A stretch of DNA of 12,414 nucleotides from Hungateiclostridiaceae bacterium UBA3934 (GCA_002385815.1 DGEE01000125.1:15537-27950); one strand, 5' to 3'. Shown: positions 1-6,779, counted from the first letter of the stretch. Notes: generated by a model not told the origin, from the letters alone. Translations and numbers: made by a program.

Positions 1-244
1 TGAGAGGGGAGATTCTTCAACTATATTTAAATGTCACAGCATGAAATCGATATAAAACAATTTGAGGGATGTAACCCCCTAAAGAAATCGATGGGTTTAT
101 AATTATGAGATGAAATTTTTACTTGAGAAGCCTACAGGTGCGCATGTTGTTTTCTTTTGTCAGGTTATTTTTTTGCATGGGATGCAATTGAAGGATAAAG
201 TATCAATGCTACAGTGATTCTTTAATTGCTCTGAATGCACCTTT
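1..244. other. Left-edge region without a recognisable gene
   Basis: I see no supportable coding sequence here; every frame is broken by stops. The first bases (TGA, then GGGGAGATTCTTCAACT at 5-22) look like a worn copy of the window's dispersed motif following a possible stop codon of an upstream gene, but the edge prevents a decision. A small perfect inverted repeat, TTGCAT-GGG-ATGCAA, lies at 173-187. The stretch 185-232 can pair imperfectly (about 11 pairs with G-U, 22-nt loop); neither has a U-run that would make it a convincing terminator. Confidence 0.5.
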
Positions 245-282
245 TTGAGAACTGTCCCCTGTCTTGAGAACTGTCCCCTGTC
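245..282 (-). repeat. Tandem pair of the dispersed motif at the lysR stop codon
   Basis: A perfect 19-bp tandem duplication, TTGAGAACTGTCCCCTGTC, occupies 245-263 and 264-282. On the minus strand each unit reads GACAGGGGACAGTTCTCAA. The last bases overlap the lysR stop codon (TGA, complement of 281-283), so lysR runs straight into the repeat in the sense direction. The same arrangement is seen after purL and argS. Confidence 0.9.
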
Positions 283-1198
283 AGGTCTGGTACGGAATGT
301 TCCTGTTATGCTGGGAGTATTCGAGGAGTTGTTGTTTGAATACTTCAGCGGCAGGCGATAAAGGAACTTTTTTTAGCACGGCTATTCCCAATTGTCTTTT
401 TGGGGACGGTTCTTGAAGCTGCAGTATAAATAATTCTTTCCTTTCGACGAAATGCTGTGCGCTTTCTTTCAAAACATGCGCTATGCCCAGCCCGATTCTG
501 GCTAATTCAACCAAAAGGTCCATATTTTCGAGTTCAATTTCGGGTGTAATTTCAACGCCCTTAGAGATAAAAAACAGGTCGAGATTTTTTCGCGTAGAGC
601 TTTCTTTTTGCAAAAGCAACAAAGGATATGACGCCAGTTCCTTCAAAGATATTAGTCTGTTTTTCATCTTCTTGAAACGCGAAGAGGCAATGAATACATC
701 CTCGACGGTGCAAAAGTTGAAAGCTGTGATATTGCTGTCTGAAATGGGCATTGTAACTATACCAAGATCCACAGTTCCTGCTTTAATCGAGTCGATTATG
801 CCCGGTGATGTCCTGTTTATTATTTTCAATTTGATATTCGGGTAATCCCGGATGAACTTTTGCAGGAAGGGAATCAACAGATATCTCAGTATGGTATCGC
901 CGACACCGATTTTTACTTCCCCGAGATCCAGGGATTGCATCTCACGAATTTTTGCTTCTGCTGCATTGAATAGACTACATGCCTGGTCGACATGGCTATA
1001 CAACATTTCGCCAACAGCTGTCAGACTAACACGTCTGGGACCTCTGATGAACAGAAGGCTGCCGATGATTTCTTCCAGATTCTTGATTGATTGACTGACG
1101 GCGGATTGCGATATATAAAGTTTGCGTGCAGCTGCAGAAAAACTCCCGGTTGCGGCGACTGTATGAAACACTTTATATAGCTCAAAATTTATATCCAT
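281..1198 (-). CDS. LysR-family transcriptional regulator
   Basis: This is a 305-residue cytoplasmic DNA-binding regulator of normal LysR length. Residues 1-60 form the winged helix-turn-helix, with the typical run ELYKVFHTVAATGSFSAAA followed by the recognition helix around SQSAVSQSIKNLE and the wing RRVSLTAVGE. Residues about 90-295 are the effector-binding domain (GEVKIGVGDT..LIPFL..F, then AGTVDLGIV). The effector cannot be named from sequence. The ATG at 1198 has AAGGTGAT a few bases upstream. It is divergent from purL with about 117 bp between start codons, so control of purL or autoregulation is possible but unproven. A variant of the dispersed motif (401-418) lies inside the 3' half, encoding EPSP on the antisense reading, and two tandem copies start at the stop codon. 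Family assignment is secure. Confidence 0.93.
   Translation of the reverse strand: MDINFELYKVFHTVAATGSFSAAARKLYISQSAVSQSIKNLEEIIGSLLFIRGPRRVSLTAVGEMLYSHVDQACSLFNAAEAKIREMQSLDLGEVKIGVGDTILRYLLIPFLQKFIRDYPNIKLKIINRTSPGIIDSIKAGTVDLGIVTMPISDSNITAFNFCTVEDVFIASSRFKKMKNRLISLKELASYPLLLLQKESSTRKNLDLFFISKGVEITPEIELENMDLLVELARIGLGIAHVLKESAQHFVERKELFILQLQEPSPKRQLGIAVLKKVPLSPAAEVFKQQLLEYSQHNRNIPYQT
401..418 (+). repeat. Variant dispersed motif inside lysR
   Basis: TGGGGACGGTTCTTGAAG resembles the core GGGGACAGTTCTCAA with few changes. Read on the lysR strand it gives the residues QEPSPK. Its orientation is opposite to the two copies at the lysR stop. Because it is diverged, chance similarity is possible. 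Confidence 0.45.
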
Positions 1199-1300
1199 AA
1201 GATCACCTTATTTCGACTATTAAATATATTAATTATTATTATGAATTATATCATTATATAATAAGGTTGTGTAGTGGAGAAGAATAATACATATCTGCAG
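1199..1300. promoter_or_regulatory. Divergent lysR/purL promoter region
   Basis: This very AT-rich spacer holds overlapping candidate -10 boxes. For lysR (minus strand), TACACA (1273-1268) and TATAAT (1250-1245) are separated by exactly 17 bp. For purL (plus), TATAAT lies at 1257-1262, with no good -35. The direct repeat ATTATAT lies at 1245-1251 and 1253-1259. No purine riboswitch fits in the short leader. LysR-type regulators usually bind such divergent spacers, but I cannot pick a convincing T-N11-A operator in this AT background. Confidence 0.4.
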
Positions 1301-1306
1301 AAGGGG
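1301..1306 (+). promoter_or_regulatory. Ribosome binding site deciding the purL start
   Basis: AAGGGG (in AGAAGGGGTG) lies nine bases before the ATG at 1316. The alternative in-frame GTG at 1274 has no comparable Shine-Dalgarno sequence and would add 14 residues that do not look like the start of a PurL, so 1316 (or the adjacent GTG at 1313) is preferred. Confidence 0.7.
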
Positions 1307-1315
1307 TGCATTGTG

Positions 1316-4300
1316 ATGAGTATAATCGTGCCAGATGAGAGTTTGCAAAGAAAAAAGGTAAGAAGGATCTTTGTTGAGAAGAAAAAGGAATTTGATTCGG
1401 ATTCATATTGGTTGTACTGTGACCTGAAAGACAATCTGGGCATAGATCAGCTGGAAGGGGTAAGGGTCATCAGCAGGTATGATATAACAGATATAACTGA
1501 CAAAGAATATGCGGAGACCAGAAGAGCGATATTTACAGAGTCATCGGCTGATGTCGTATTTGAAGAATTTTTACCTGTCAGCGAAAATGAAACAGCTTTT
1601 GCAGTTGAATACCTTCCGGGGCAGTTTGACCAAAAAGCTGATTCGGCTTCTCAATGCATTCAATTATTAACTCTTGGCGAAAAACCACGCTGTAAAGCAG
1701 CAAAAGTTATCGTGCTCAAAGGCGATATATCAGAAAGCGATTTGAACAAAATCAAGGAATACTGCATAAATCCCGTGGACAGTGCAGAAACGGGCATGGA
1801 CAAGCCAGACAGTCTTGACACTGAGGTGAGTGTTCCTGGGGACATTTCTCAACTTTATGGTTTTTGCAAAATGACAACGGATGATCTTGAATCACTGAAA
1901 AATGATTTGGGTATTGCAATGACACTCGAGGATCTGGAATTTTGCAGGAAATACTTTTCCGAGTCTGAGCGGCGAGATCCCACCATTACAGAAATAAGGC
2001 TTTTGGACACTTACTGGTCGGATCATTGCAGACATTCGACATTTCTGACGAAAATAAACAGCATTGAATTTGATGACAGTCTTTTCGGAAATTTCCTGAA
2101 AACAGTGTACGAGCAATATGCGGCTTCGAGGAAATATGTGTACGGCGACCGTGAAAAAGATATCAGCCTTATGGATCTTGCAACCATAGCGATGAAGGTG
2201 ATGAGGAAGGACGGCAGGCTGGATGATCTGGATTTGTCAGATGAGATAAATGCATGCAGCATTGTAATTAATGCAAGGGTCAACGGTAAAGATGAAGAAT
2301 GGCTCGTGATGTTCAAAAACGAAACACATAACCATCCTACCGAAATTGAACCATTTGGCGGCGCGTCCACCTGTTTGGGGGGTGCGATAAGGGATCCTTT
2401 GTCAGGAAGATCTTATGTGTATCAGGCAATGAGGATAACAGGGAGCGGCGATCCGAGGACACCTGTGGAAGATACGCTCCCAGGTAAACTGCCTCAGCGA
2501 AAGATAACCACAGATGCTGCAGCCGGCTACAGTTCATATGGGAACCAGATAGGTCTCGCTGCCGGACAGGTTGCTGAAATATATGACGAAGGCTATGTAG
2601 CAAAAAGAATGGAACTCGGAGCAGTGATTGCCGCAGCACCGAGGGAAAATGTCGTGAGGGTAAAACCGGAGCCTGGGGATATAGTGATCCTGCTTGGCGG
2701 CAGAACAGGACGCGATGGGTGTGGTGGCGCGACTGGTTCTTCCAAAGAGCATGATGAGCAGTCACTTTTGACCTGCGGCGCAGAAGTGCAGAAAGGGAAC
2801 CCTTCTATTGAGAGGAATATCCAAAGATTGTTCCGGAACGGTAATGTCAGTAGAATGATCAAGAAATGCAATGATTTCGGCGCCGGCGGTGTTTCTGTTG
2901 CTATTGGAGAGCTTGCAGACGGTCTGGACATTGATTTGGACAGTGTTCCTACTAAATATGAAGGCCTCGATGGTACTGAGCTTGCTATTTCCGAATCGCA
3001 GGAAAGGATGGCAGTTGTTATTGCGAGCAAAGACAAATACGAATTCATTCAGGCTGCAGAGAAAGAGAACCTGGAGGCAACACAGGTCGCAGTTGTTACT
3101 GGCACGGGCCGGTTAAGGATGAAATGGCGCAATAATACTATTGTCGATATAAGCAGGGAGTTCCTTAACACCAATGGTGTTAAGCAGAATGCCGACGTGA
3201 AAGTAATTTCACCTGAAACAGCAATATTACACAAATGTGAAGAACCGTCCCTCCTGGCAGAAGCATGGGTAAGTAATTTGCAGAAGCTGGGGAATTGCAG
3301 TCAGAAAGGGCTTGTTGAGCGATTTGATAGTACAAATGGTGCAGGAACTATACTTATGCCTTTTGGTGGCAAACACCAGTTATCGCCGGCGGAAGGCATG
3401 GCTGCGAAATTGCCTGTGCTGGATGGAGATACTACAACTTGCACCTTGATGACATATGGTTTCAACCCGTCAATATCCAGATGGAGTCCATTCCATGGAG
3501 CCGTTTATGCTGTTGTAGAAGCAGTTGCGAAAATCGTTGCTATGGGCGGAGACTACAGAAAAGCAAGGCTGTCCTTGCAGGAATTTTTTGAGAAGCTGGG
3601 AAAGGATCCTGTGAGATGGGGAAAACCCTTCAGTGCATTGCTAGGCGCATACTATGCGCAGATGAAACTGGGTATCCCGGCTATTGGCGGCAAAGACAGC
3701 ATGTCAGGTACTTTTAAGGATTTGGATGTTCCGCCGACGCTCGTAGCATTTGCAGTCAGTGTTGGTGATGTTGATAATGTCATATCCACAGAGTTTAAGA
3801 GAGCCGGTAGTCAGGTGGTTCTTGCAAAGCTGAAGAAAGATGAATTCCAGCTTCCTGATTTTGATCAGCTCCATAAAACTTATACGAAAATACATGAATT
3901 GATAAAAGGCAAAACAGTGCTTGCGGCTCATTCGGTTCGTCAGGGAGGTATTTCAGAAGCAATAAGCAGGATGTGCTTTGGAAACATGATAGGTGTTGAG
4001 TTGGAGACAGGAAATATAGCTGGATTGTTCACTCCTGATTACGGTTCAATCATACTTGAAATATCAGCTGACACAAATATTAACGAATTATTTAAGGAAC
4101 TCGACTACAAAGTCCTTGGCACAACTCTGGCAGAGCCGGTCATTAAGTGTGGAGGGACAGTTCTCAACTTAAACGATTTGGCTGAAAAATGGATGCAGCC
4201 ACTGGAAAAGGTTTTTCCTACGAAAGTCGAGGTCAAGGATGCGAATATTGAGACTTTTGTTTTCGATCAAGCATCAGCAGAAAGTTCAGCTAAAGCTGGC

Positions 4301-5107
4301 AGTTCTTATAAAATTGCCATACCAAAAGTTCTTATTCCTGTATTTCCTGGCACGAACTGTGATTATGATATACAAAAAGCATTCGAAAATGCGGGTGGAA
4401 GCGCTGAAATGGTCATAATAAGAAATCTTTCGCCTGACTCTCTCAATGAATCATTAGCATATCTGGCTGACAAGATAAAGAGCAGTCAAATTATTGCGTT
4501 TGCGGGAGACGGCGATGAACCCGAGGGCCCGGGCAAATTTGCTGCTGCAGTTTTCAGGAATCCGTACATCAGGGATGCGGTCATGGATCTGCTTCAGAAC
4601 AGGGATGGCCTGATACTTGGCATATCCAGCGGGTTCCATGCTTTGTTGAAACTAGGGTTGCTGCCTTATGGCGAGTTCAGAACATCAGATGCAAACAGCC
4701 CTGCGTTGACGCGCAATTCGATAGGCCGACATGTCTCGTGTATGGTGCAAACCAGGATTGTCTCAAAGAAGTCACCCTGGTTCAGTAACGTCAATCTTGG
4801 CGACATCCACACTATTGCTGTATCACATGGTGAGGGCAGGTTTGTCGCGTCAGATGCGATGATACGTGAACTGGCAGCCAATGGCCAGATAGCAACACAG
4901 TATGTTGATATGGAAGGTAAAGCCACGTATGATATAAAATATAATCCAAATGGTTCATTGTATGCAATAGAAGGTATAACAAGCCCTGACGGCAGAATAC
5001 TGGGAAAGATGGGGCATTCTGAAAGAAAAGGAACATGTGTATGCATCAATGTGCCAGGGAACAAAGATCAAAAGATATTTGAGGCTGGAGTCCAGTATTT
5101 CAGGTGA
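1316..5107 (+). CDS. purL: Phosphoribosylformylglycinamidine synthase, long clostridial type, glutaminase site degenerate
   Basis: This 1263-residue protein corresponds to single-chain FGAM synthase, which converts FGAR, ATP and glutamine to FGAM in de novo purine synthesis. The synthase half keeps its signatures: SDHCRH (about 235-240), NETHNHPTEIEPFGG (335-349), GGRTGRDGCGGATGSSKEH (461-479), CNDFGAGGVSVAIGELADG, and IGGKDSMSG in the second AIR-synthase-like repeat. The class I glutamine amidotransferase domain begins near 1004 (IPVFPGTNCDYD). There the nucleophile motif, normally GxCNGxQ, reads GISSGFHAL, placing Ser1104 (TCC) where Cys is expected. The GGFS oxyanion loop also appears shortened (FAGDGDEPEG). 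His1234 and Glu1236 (GHSER) remain. The frame is intact, so this is not a broken gene. It is not next to other pur genes. Three dispersed-motif copies lie within it. Whether it uses free ammonia, a partner glutaminase or has another role is open. Confidence 0.93.
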   Translation: MSIIVPDESLQRKKVRRIFVEKKKEFDSDSYWLYCDLKDNLGIDQLEGVRVISRYDITDITDKEYAETRRAIFTESSADVVFEEFLPVSENETAFAVEYLPGQFDQKADSASQCIQLLTLGEKPRCKAAKVIVLKGDISESDLNKIKEYCINPVDSAETGMDKPDSLDTEVSVPGDISQLYGFCKMTTDDLESLKNDLGIAMTLEDLEFCRKYFSESERRDPTITEIRLLDTYWSDHCRHSTFLTKINSIEFDDSLFGNFLKTVYEQYAASRKYVYGDREKDISLMDLATIAMKVMRKDGRLDDLDLSDEINACSIVINARVNGKDEEWLVMFKNETHNHPTEIEPFGGASTCLGGAIRDPLSGRSYVYQAMRITGSGDPRTPVEDTLPGKLPQRKITTDAAAGYSSYGNQIGLAAGQVAEIYDEGYVAKRMELGAVIAAAPRENVVRVKPEPGDIVILLGGRTGRDGCGGATGSSKEHDEQSLLTCGAEVQKGNPSIERNIQRLFRNGNVSRMIKKCNDFGAGGVSVAIGELADGLDIDLDSVPTKYEGLDGTELAISESQERMAVVIASKDKYEFIQAAEKENLEATQVAVVTGTGRLRMKWRNNTIVDISREFLNTNGVKQNADVKVISPETAILHKCEEPSLLAEAWVSNLQKLGNCSQKGLVERFDSTNGAGTILMPFGGKHQLSPAEGMAAKLPVLDGDTTTCTLMTYGFNPSISRWSPFHGAVYAVVEAVAKIVAMGGDYRKARLSLQEFFEKLGKDPVRWGKPFSALLGAYYAQMKLGIPAIGGKDSMSGTFKDLDVPPTLVAFAVSVGDVDNVISTEFKRAGSQVVLAKLKKDEFQLPDFDQLHKTYTKIHELIKGKTVLAAHSVRQGGISEAISRMCFGNMIGVELETGNIAGLFTPDYGSIILEISADTNINELFKELDYKVLGTTLAEPVIKCGGTVLNLNDLAEKWMQPLEKVFPTKVEVKDANIETFVFDQASAESSAKAGSSYKIAIPKVLIPVFPGTNCDYDIQKAFENAGGSAEMVIIRNLSPDSLNESLAYLADKIKSSQIIAFAGDGDEPEGPGKFAAAVFRNPYIRDAVMDLLQNRDGLILGISSGFHALLKLGLLPYGEFRTSDANSPALTRNSIGRHVSCMVQTRIVSKKSPWFSNVNLGDIHTIAVSHGEGRFVASDAMIRELAANGQIATQYVDMEGKATYDIKYNPNGSLYAIEGITSPDGRILGKMGHSERKGTCVCINVPGNKDQKIFEAGVQYFR
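1838..1855 (+). repeat. Dispersed motif embedded in purL, copy 1
   Basis: GGGGACATTTCTCAACTT differs by one base from the extended consensus. It is read in frame as G-D-I-S-Q-L (PurL residues 175-180), the same frame in which the ddl copy is read (G-D-S-S-Q). Confidence 0.65.
3239..3254 (-). repeat. Dispersed motif variant embedded in purL, copy 2
   Basis: On the minus strand it reads GGAGGGACGGTTCTTC, a variant of the core with the GGAG lead. On the coding strand it gives E-E-P-S-L-L (PurL residues 642-647). It shares GGGACGGTTCTT with the copy inside lysR. Confidence 0.45.
4151..4170 (+). repeat. Dispersed motif embedded in purL, copy 3
   Basis: GGAGGGACAGTTCTCAACTT is identical over all 20 bases to the copy at 11012-11031 after argS. 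It is read in frame as G-G-T-V-L-N-L (from PurL residue 946), a plausible surface loop in the second synthase lobe. Confidence 0.9.
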
Positions 5108-5124
5108 TGGGGCAGGTGATGGGG
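5101..5124 (+). repeat. 12-bp tandem duplication across the purL stop codon
   Basis: CAGGTGATGGGG occurs twice head to tail (5101-5112 and 5113-5124). The first unit contains the TGA stop of purL; the second leads directly into a dispersed-motif copy. It looks like a small duplication made at the junction between gene end and repeat. Confidence 0.8.
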
Positions 5125-5157
5125 ACAGTTCTCAAAAAAAGGCGACAGTTCTCAAAA
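5121..5157 (+). repeat. Two dispersed-motif copies downstream of purL
   Basis: GGGGACAGTTCTCAAAA (5121-5137) and GGCGACAGTTCTCAAAA (5141-5157) are direct repeats spaced 20 bp apart, in the sense direction of purL, beginning 13 bp after its stop codon. Confidence 0.9.
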
Positions 5158-5270
5158 TCCTTGCTGATATTATATGATAACTCTGAGTACAGAAATGATA
5201 CTTAGAGGCATATCTGGGCTGCGCTGGTGACAAAATGACGAAATGAACAGTTGTTGTCTGTTATTGCAGA

Positions 5271-5305
5271 AAAACGCTCAAGCGATTAAATTGAGCGTTT
5301 TTTTT
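5271..5305 (+). terminator. Intrinsic terminator of purL
   Basis: AAAACGCTCAA (5271-5281) pairs perfectly with TTGAGCGTTTT (5291-5301) across a 9-nt loop, followed by further T residues to 5305. The 11-bp stem with T-run is a strong rho-independent terminator and separates purL from the transposase. The upstream A-run could give weak activity on the other strand. Confidence 0.85.
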
Positions 5306-5335
5306 GTCTGGCGATAGGAAATAATGTGGAAATAA

Positions 5336-5364
5336 TACACAGAACAGATGTTCTATGATACAAT
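5336..5364 (+). promoter_or_regulatory. Promoter of the Y1 transposase with LexA-box-like operator
   Basis: TACACA (5336-5341) and TACAAT (5359-5364) form a sigma-A-like promoter with a 17-bp spacer. The spacer contains a perfect palindrome with its flanks, AGAACAGATGTTCT (5341-5354). Its core GAAC-AGAT-GTTC fits the Gram-positive LexA consensus GAAC-RNRY-GTTC, though the outer C/G flanks are A/T. A repressor bound there would block the promoter. An alternative is autoregulation by the transposase, because AGAAC/GTTCT also occurs in the dispersed motif. Confidence 0.5.
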
Positions 5365-5401
5365 CAAGATACGATAGAGAAAAATTAGCAAGGTGATCCG
5401 A

Positions 5402-6331
5402 ATGCCCAGAAAGGCAAGAGAAAAGCACAGCCATGCGCAGTATCACATCATGTGTCGAAGCATATCAGAGACAAATTTATTCAGGGAGGATGCGGACAAG
5501 GATTATTACCTGAGTCTTGTTGCGATATATACGCGCAAATACAAGTGTGCCGTATATTCATATTGCTTGCCCGACAACCACGTACATATTCATGTGGATC
5601 CGAGAGGATATGATATCTCAAGCCTGATGCACAGTATAAATACTGCATATGTTATTTACTACAACAAGAAATATGACAGGCATGGTCCGCTATTTCAGGG
5701 AAGGTTCCTGAGCAAGATAGTAGATAGCGACAGGTACTGCCTTGTATTGTCGGCATATATACACAACAATGCCAAGGATATCCCAGGTTACAGGGGCAGG
5801 GAAGAGGAGTACCCTTACTCATCATACGGGATTTATCTGGGGATAAGGAAAGATACCCACAAACTGATAGACAAGAGCCTGATAAAAGGGATTTTCGGCA
5901 TAAGGAACAAGAAGAGCTTTATAAAGAGATACAAGGAATTCGTGTCAAAGAGAAGTGATATGGAGGTTATCGATAAGGAAGATCCCTGCGAAGAGATTTT
6001 CGAAGCAAAGAATGAGTACGACAGCGGCAGGAGAGTCATCATCAGGGACATGAAACCAGCCAGGGTGATAGCATATATTGCCATGAAGCTGAAGAAGTCG
6101 GTTGAAAGCATAATCAGCACAGACAGGAGGCAAAACAAGTACAGGGCGTTCACGGCATATGTTTTGCGTGTTTTGTGTGGTCTGAGATACAAACAGATAT
6201 GTGAGAACATATTCAATGTAACGATATCCGGCTGTTCAAGTCTTTGCAGAAAAGGATACGAGCTGACGGAAAGAAAAGGCTCGGTATACTCAGCAATTTT
6301 CAATGAACTTTTGTGTGCCAACCTTTATTAG
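5402..6331 (+). CDS. REP-associated-type Y1 tyrosine transposase (RAYT-like) with C-terminal HTH-like domain
   Basis: This 309-residue protein belongs to the IS200-like Y1 transposase superfamily (HUH single-strand endonucleases). The first 145 residues carry the catalytic core: HIMCRSI near residue 15, the metal-binding HUH pair His60-Val-His62 in DNHVHIHV, the GPLFQGRF segment (95-102), and a C-terminal helix with AYIHNNAKD, where Tyr119 aligns with the nucleophile of E. coli TnpA-REP (DYIYINP). Residues about 205-300 add a region resembling the DnaA C-terminal/HTH fold (VIAYIAMKLKKSVESII, RRQNKYRAFTAYVLRVLCGL, YKQI). The ATG at 5402 follows AAGGTGA by five bases; the upstream GTG at 5393 lies inside that site. 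No flanking IS inverted repeats or accessory TnpB are present, consistent with a domesticated RAYT rather than an active IS. Dispersed-motif copies lie on both sides. Confidence 0.88.
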   Translation: MPRKAREKHSHAQYHIMCRSISETNLFREDADKDYYLSLVAIYTRKYKCAVYSYCLPDNHVHIHVDPRGYDISSLMHSINTAYVIYYNKKYDRHGPLFQGRFLSKIVDSDRYCLVLSAYIHNNAKDIPGYRGREEEYPYSSYGIYLGIRKDTHKLIDKSLIKGIFGIRNKKSFIKRYKEFVSKRSDMEVIDKEDPCEEIFEAKNEYDSGRRVIIRDMKPARVIAYIAMKLKKSVESIISTDRRQNKYRAFTAYVLRVLCGLRYKQICENIFNVTISGCSSLCRKGYELTERKGSVYSAIFNELLCANLY

Positions 6332-6369
6332 CAGATTCGGATAGGCGGAAGGTTAAAGATATTTTCTTA

Positions 6370-6401
6370 TAATATTCAGTTCTCTTAATATACAGTTCAC
6401 T
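6370..6401 (+). repeat. 16-bp imperfect tandem repeat downstream of the transposase
   Basis: TAATATTCAGTTCTCT (6370-6385) and TAATATACAGTTCACT (6386-6401) match at 14 of 16 positions. Each contains a CAGTTC core, and the second continues into CAAC, so they may be decayed dispersed-motif copies in the sense direction of the transposase gene, 39 bp past its stop. Confidence 0.6.
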
Positions 6402-6462
6402 CAACAAGCAGCGATTTTCCAATTGCATAAATGCTGAGAAAGATTTTTCGATGGTTGTTCCA

Positions 6463-6476
6463 TTAACTTAAGTTAA
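6463..6476. repeat. Perfect 14-bp palindrome
   Basis: TTAACTTAAGTTAA is its own reverse complement and sits mid-spacer between the transposase gene and ddl. Two-fold symmetry of this length suggests a dimeric protein site, but AT-rich DNA produces such palindromes more easily and no promoter is evident beside it. Confidence 0.5.
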
Positions 6477-6677
6477 CAAACAATTGCGAATCATTTGCCC
6501 TTGAGAAGCATGGATCCTTTCCCGCTAAAACTGACAAAAGACAGATTTTTTACGGGTCTGTTCTTCCATACGGTCTGATTAGCTAAACCAATTCAAATTA
6601 TTATTTCAACATTTATAAAGGAATATTAAAAGTATAATTAACAGATAATCTAGTATTTCCTGTTAAGAGGCCCGCGT

Positions 6678-6733
6678 GTTTTGAAGAAGCGTCCCCAGCT
6701 GAAGCCTGTTGTTTTGGAGAAACGTCCCCAATC
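6678..6733 (-). repeat. Two variant motif copies upstream of ddl
   Basis: Two imperfect 23-bp direct repeats (6678-6700 and 6711-6733) share the frame GTTTTG-RAGAARCGTCCCCA. On the minus strand they read GGGGACGCTTCTTC and GGGGACGTTTCTCC, clearly related to GGGGACAGTTCTC but forming a distinct subtype. They lie just before the candidate ddl promoter and point the opposite way to the copies after purL. Confidence 0.7.
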
Positions 6734-6750
6734 GTTTAAGCAAACGGCAG

Positions 6751-6779
6751 TTGAAGTCGCTGTACTTAAATAGTAAAAT
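6751..6779 (+). promoter_or_regulatory. Candidate promoter of the ddl operon
   Basis: TTGAAG (6751-6756) and TAAAAT (6774-6779) are separated by exactly 17 bp and lie about 50 bp before the ddl start. A small inverted repeat CGTTT-AAGC-AAACG (6733-6746) sits immediately upstream. The match is fair rather than strong, but it is the best candidate ahead of the four-gene group. Confidence 0.45.

Larger units (their letters stand above)
6332..6677. other. AT-rich intergenic region downstream of the transposase
   Basis: No open frame here looks like a gene. It holds the 16-bp imperfect tandem at 6370-6401, the perfect palindrome TTAACTTAAGTTAA at 6463-6476, and an imperfect hairpin (CCCG-c-TAAAA at 6521-6530 with TTTTACGGG at 6548-6556). 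No convincing terminator for the transposase gene was found; the last hairpin is the only weak candidate. Confidence 0.5.

Noticed and set aside
483..1094. Open frames on the plus strand opposite lysR
   Set aside because: They are antisense shadows of a clear LysR gene, without family features or ribosome sites.
1274..1315. GTG start of purL at 1274
   Set aside because: It lacks a good ribosome site, and the ATG at 1316 has AAGGGG at proper spacing and gives a more typical N-terminus.
2337..3048. Minus-strand open frames of 140-150 codons inside purL
   Set aside because: Their composition is that of reverse-read codons of a conserved enzyme, and no recognisable domain is present.
4298..4308. 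GGCAGTTCTTA in purL as another motif copy
   Set aside because: Only part of the core matches and the GGGGA lead is missing.
4600..4660. Frameshift or pseudogene explanation for the altered PurL glutaminase motif
   Set aside because: The frame is intact before and after the site, including PYGEF, HGEGRF and GHSER, so substitutions rather than a frameshift account for it.
5108..6733. A complete insertion sequence bounded by terminal inverted repeats
   Set aside because: No matching ends or target duplication enclose the Y1 gene, and there is no tnpB. The flanking motif copies are too diverged and too widespread to be IS termini.
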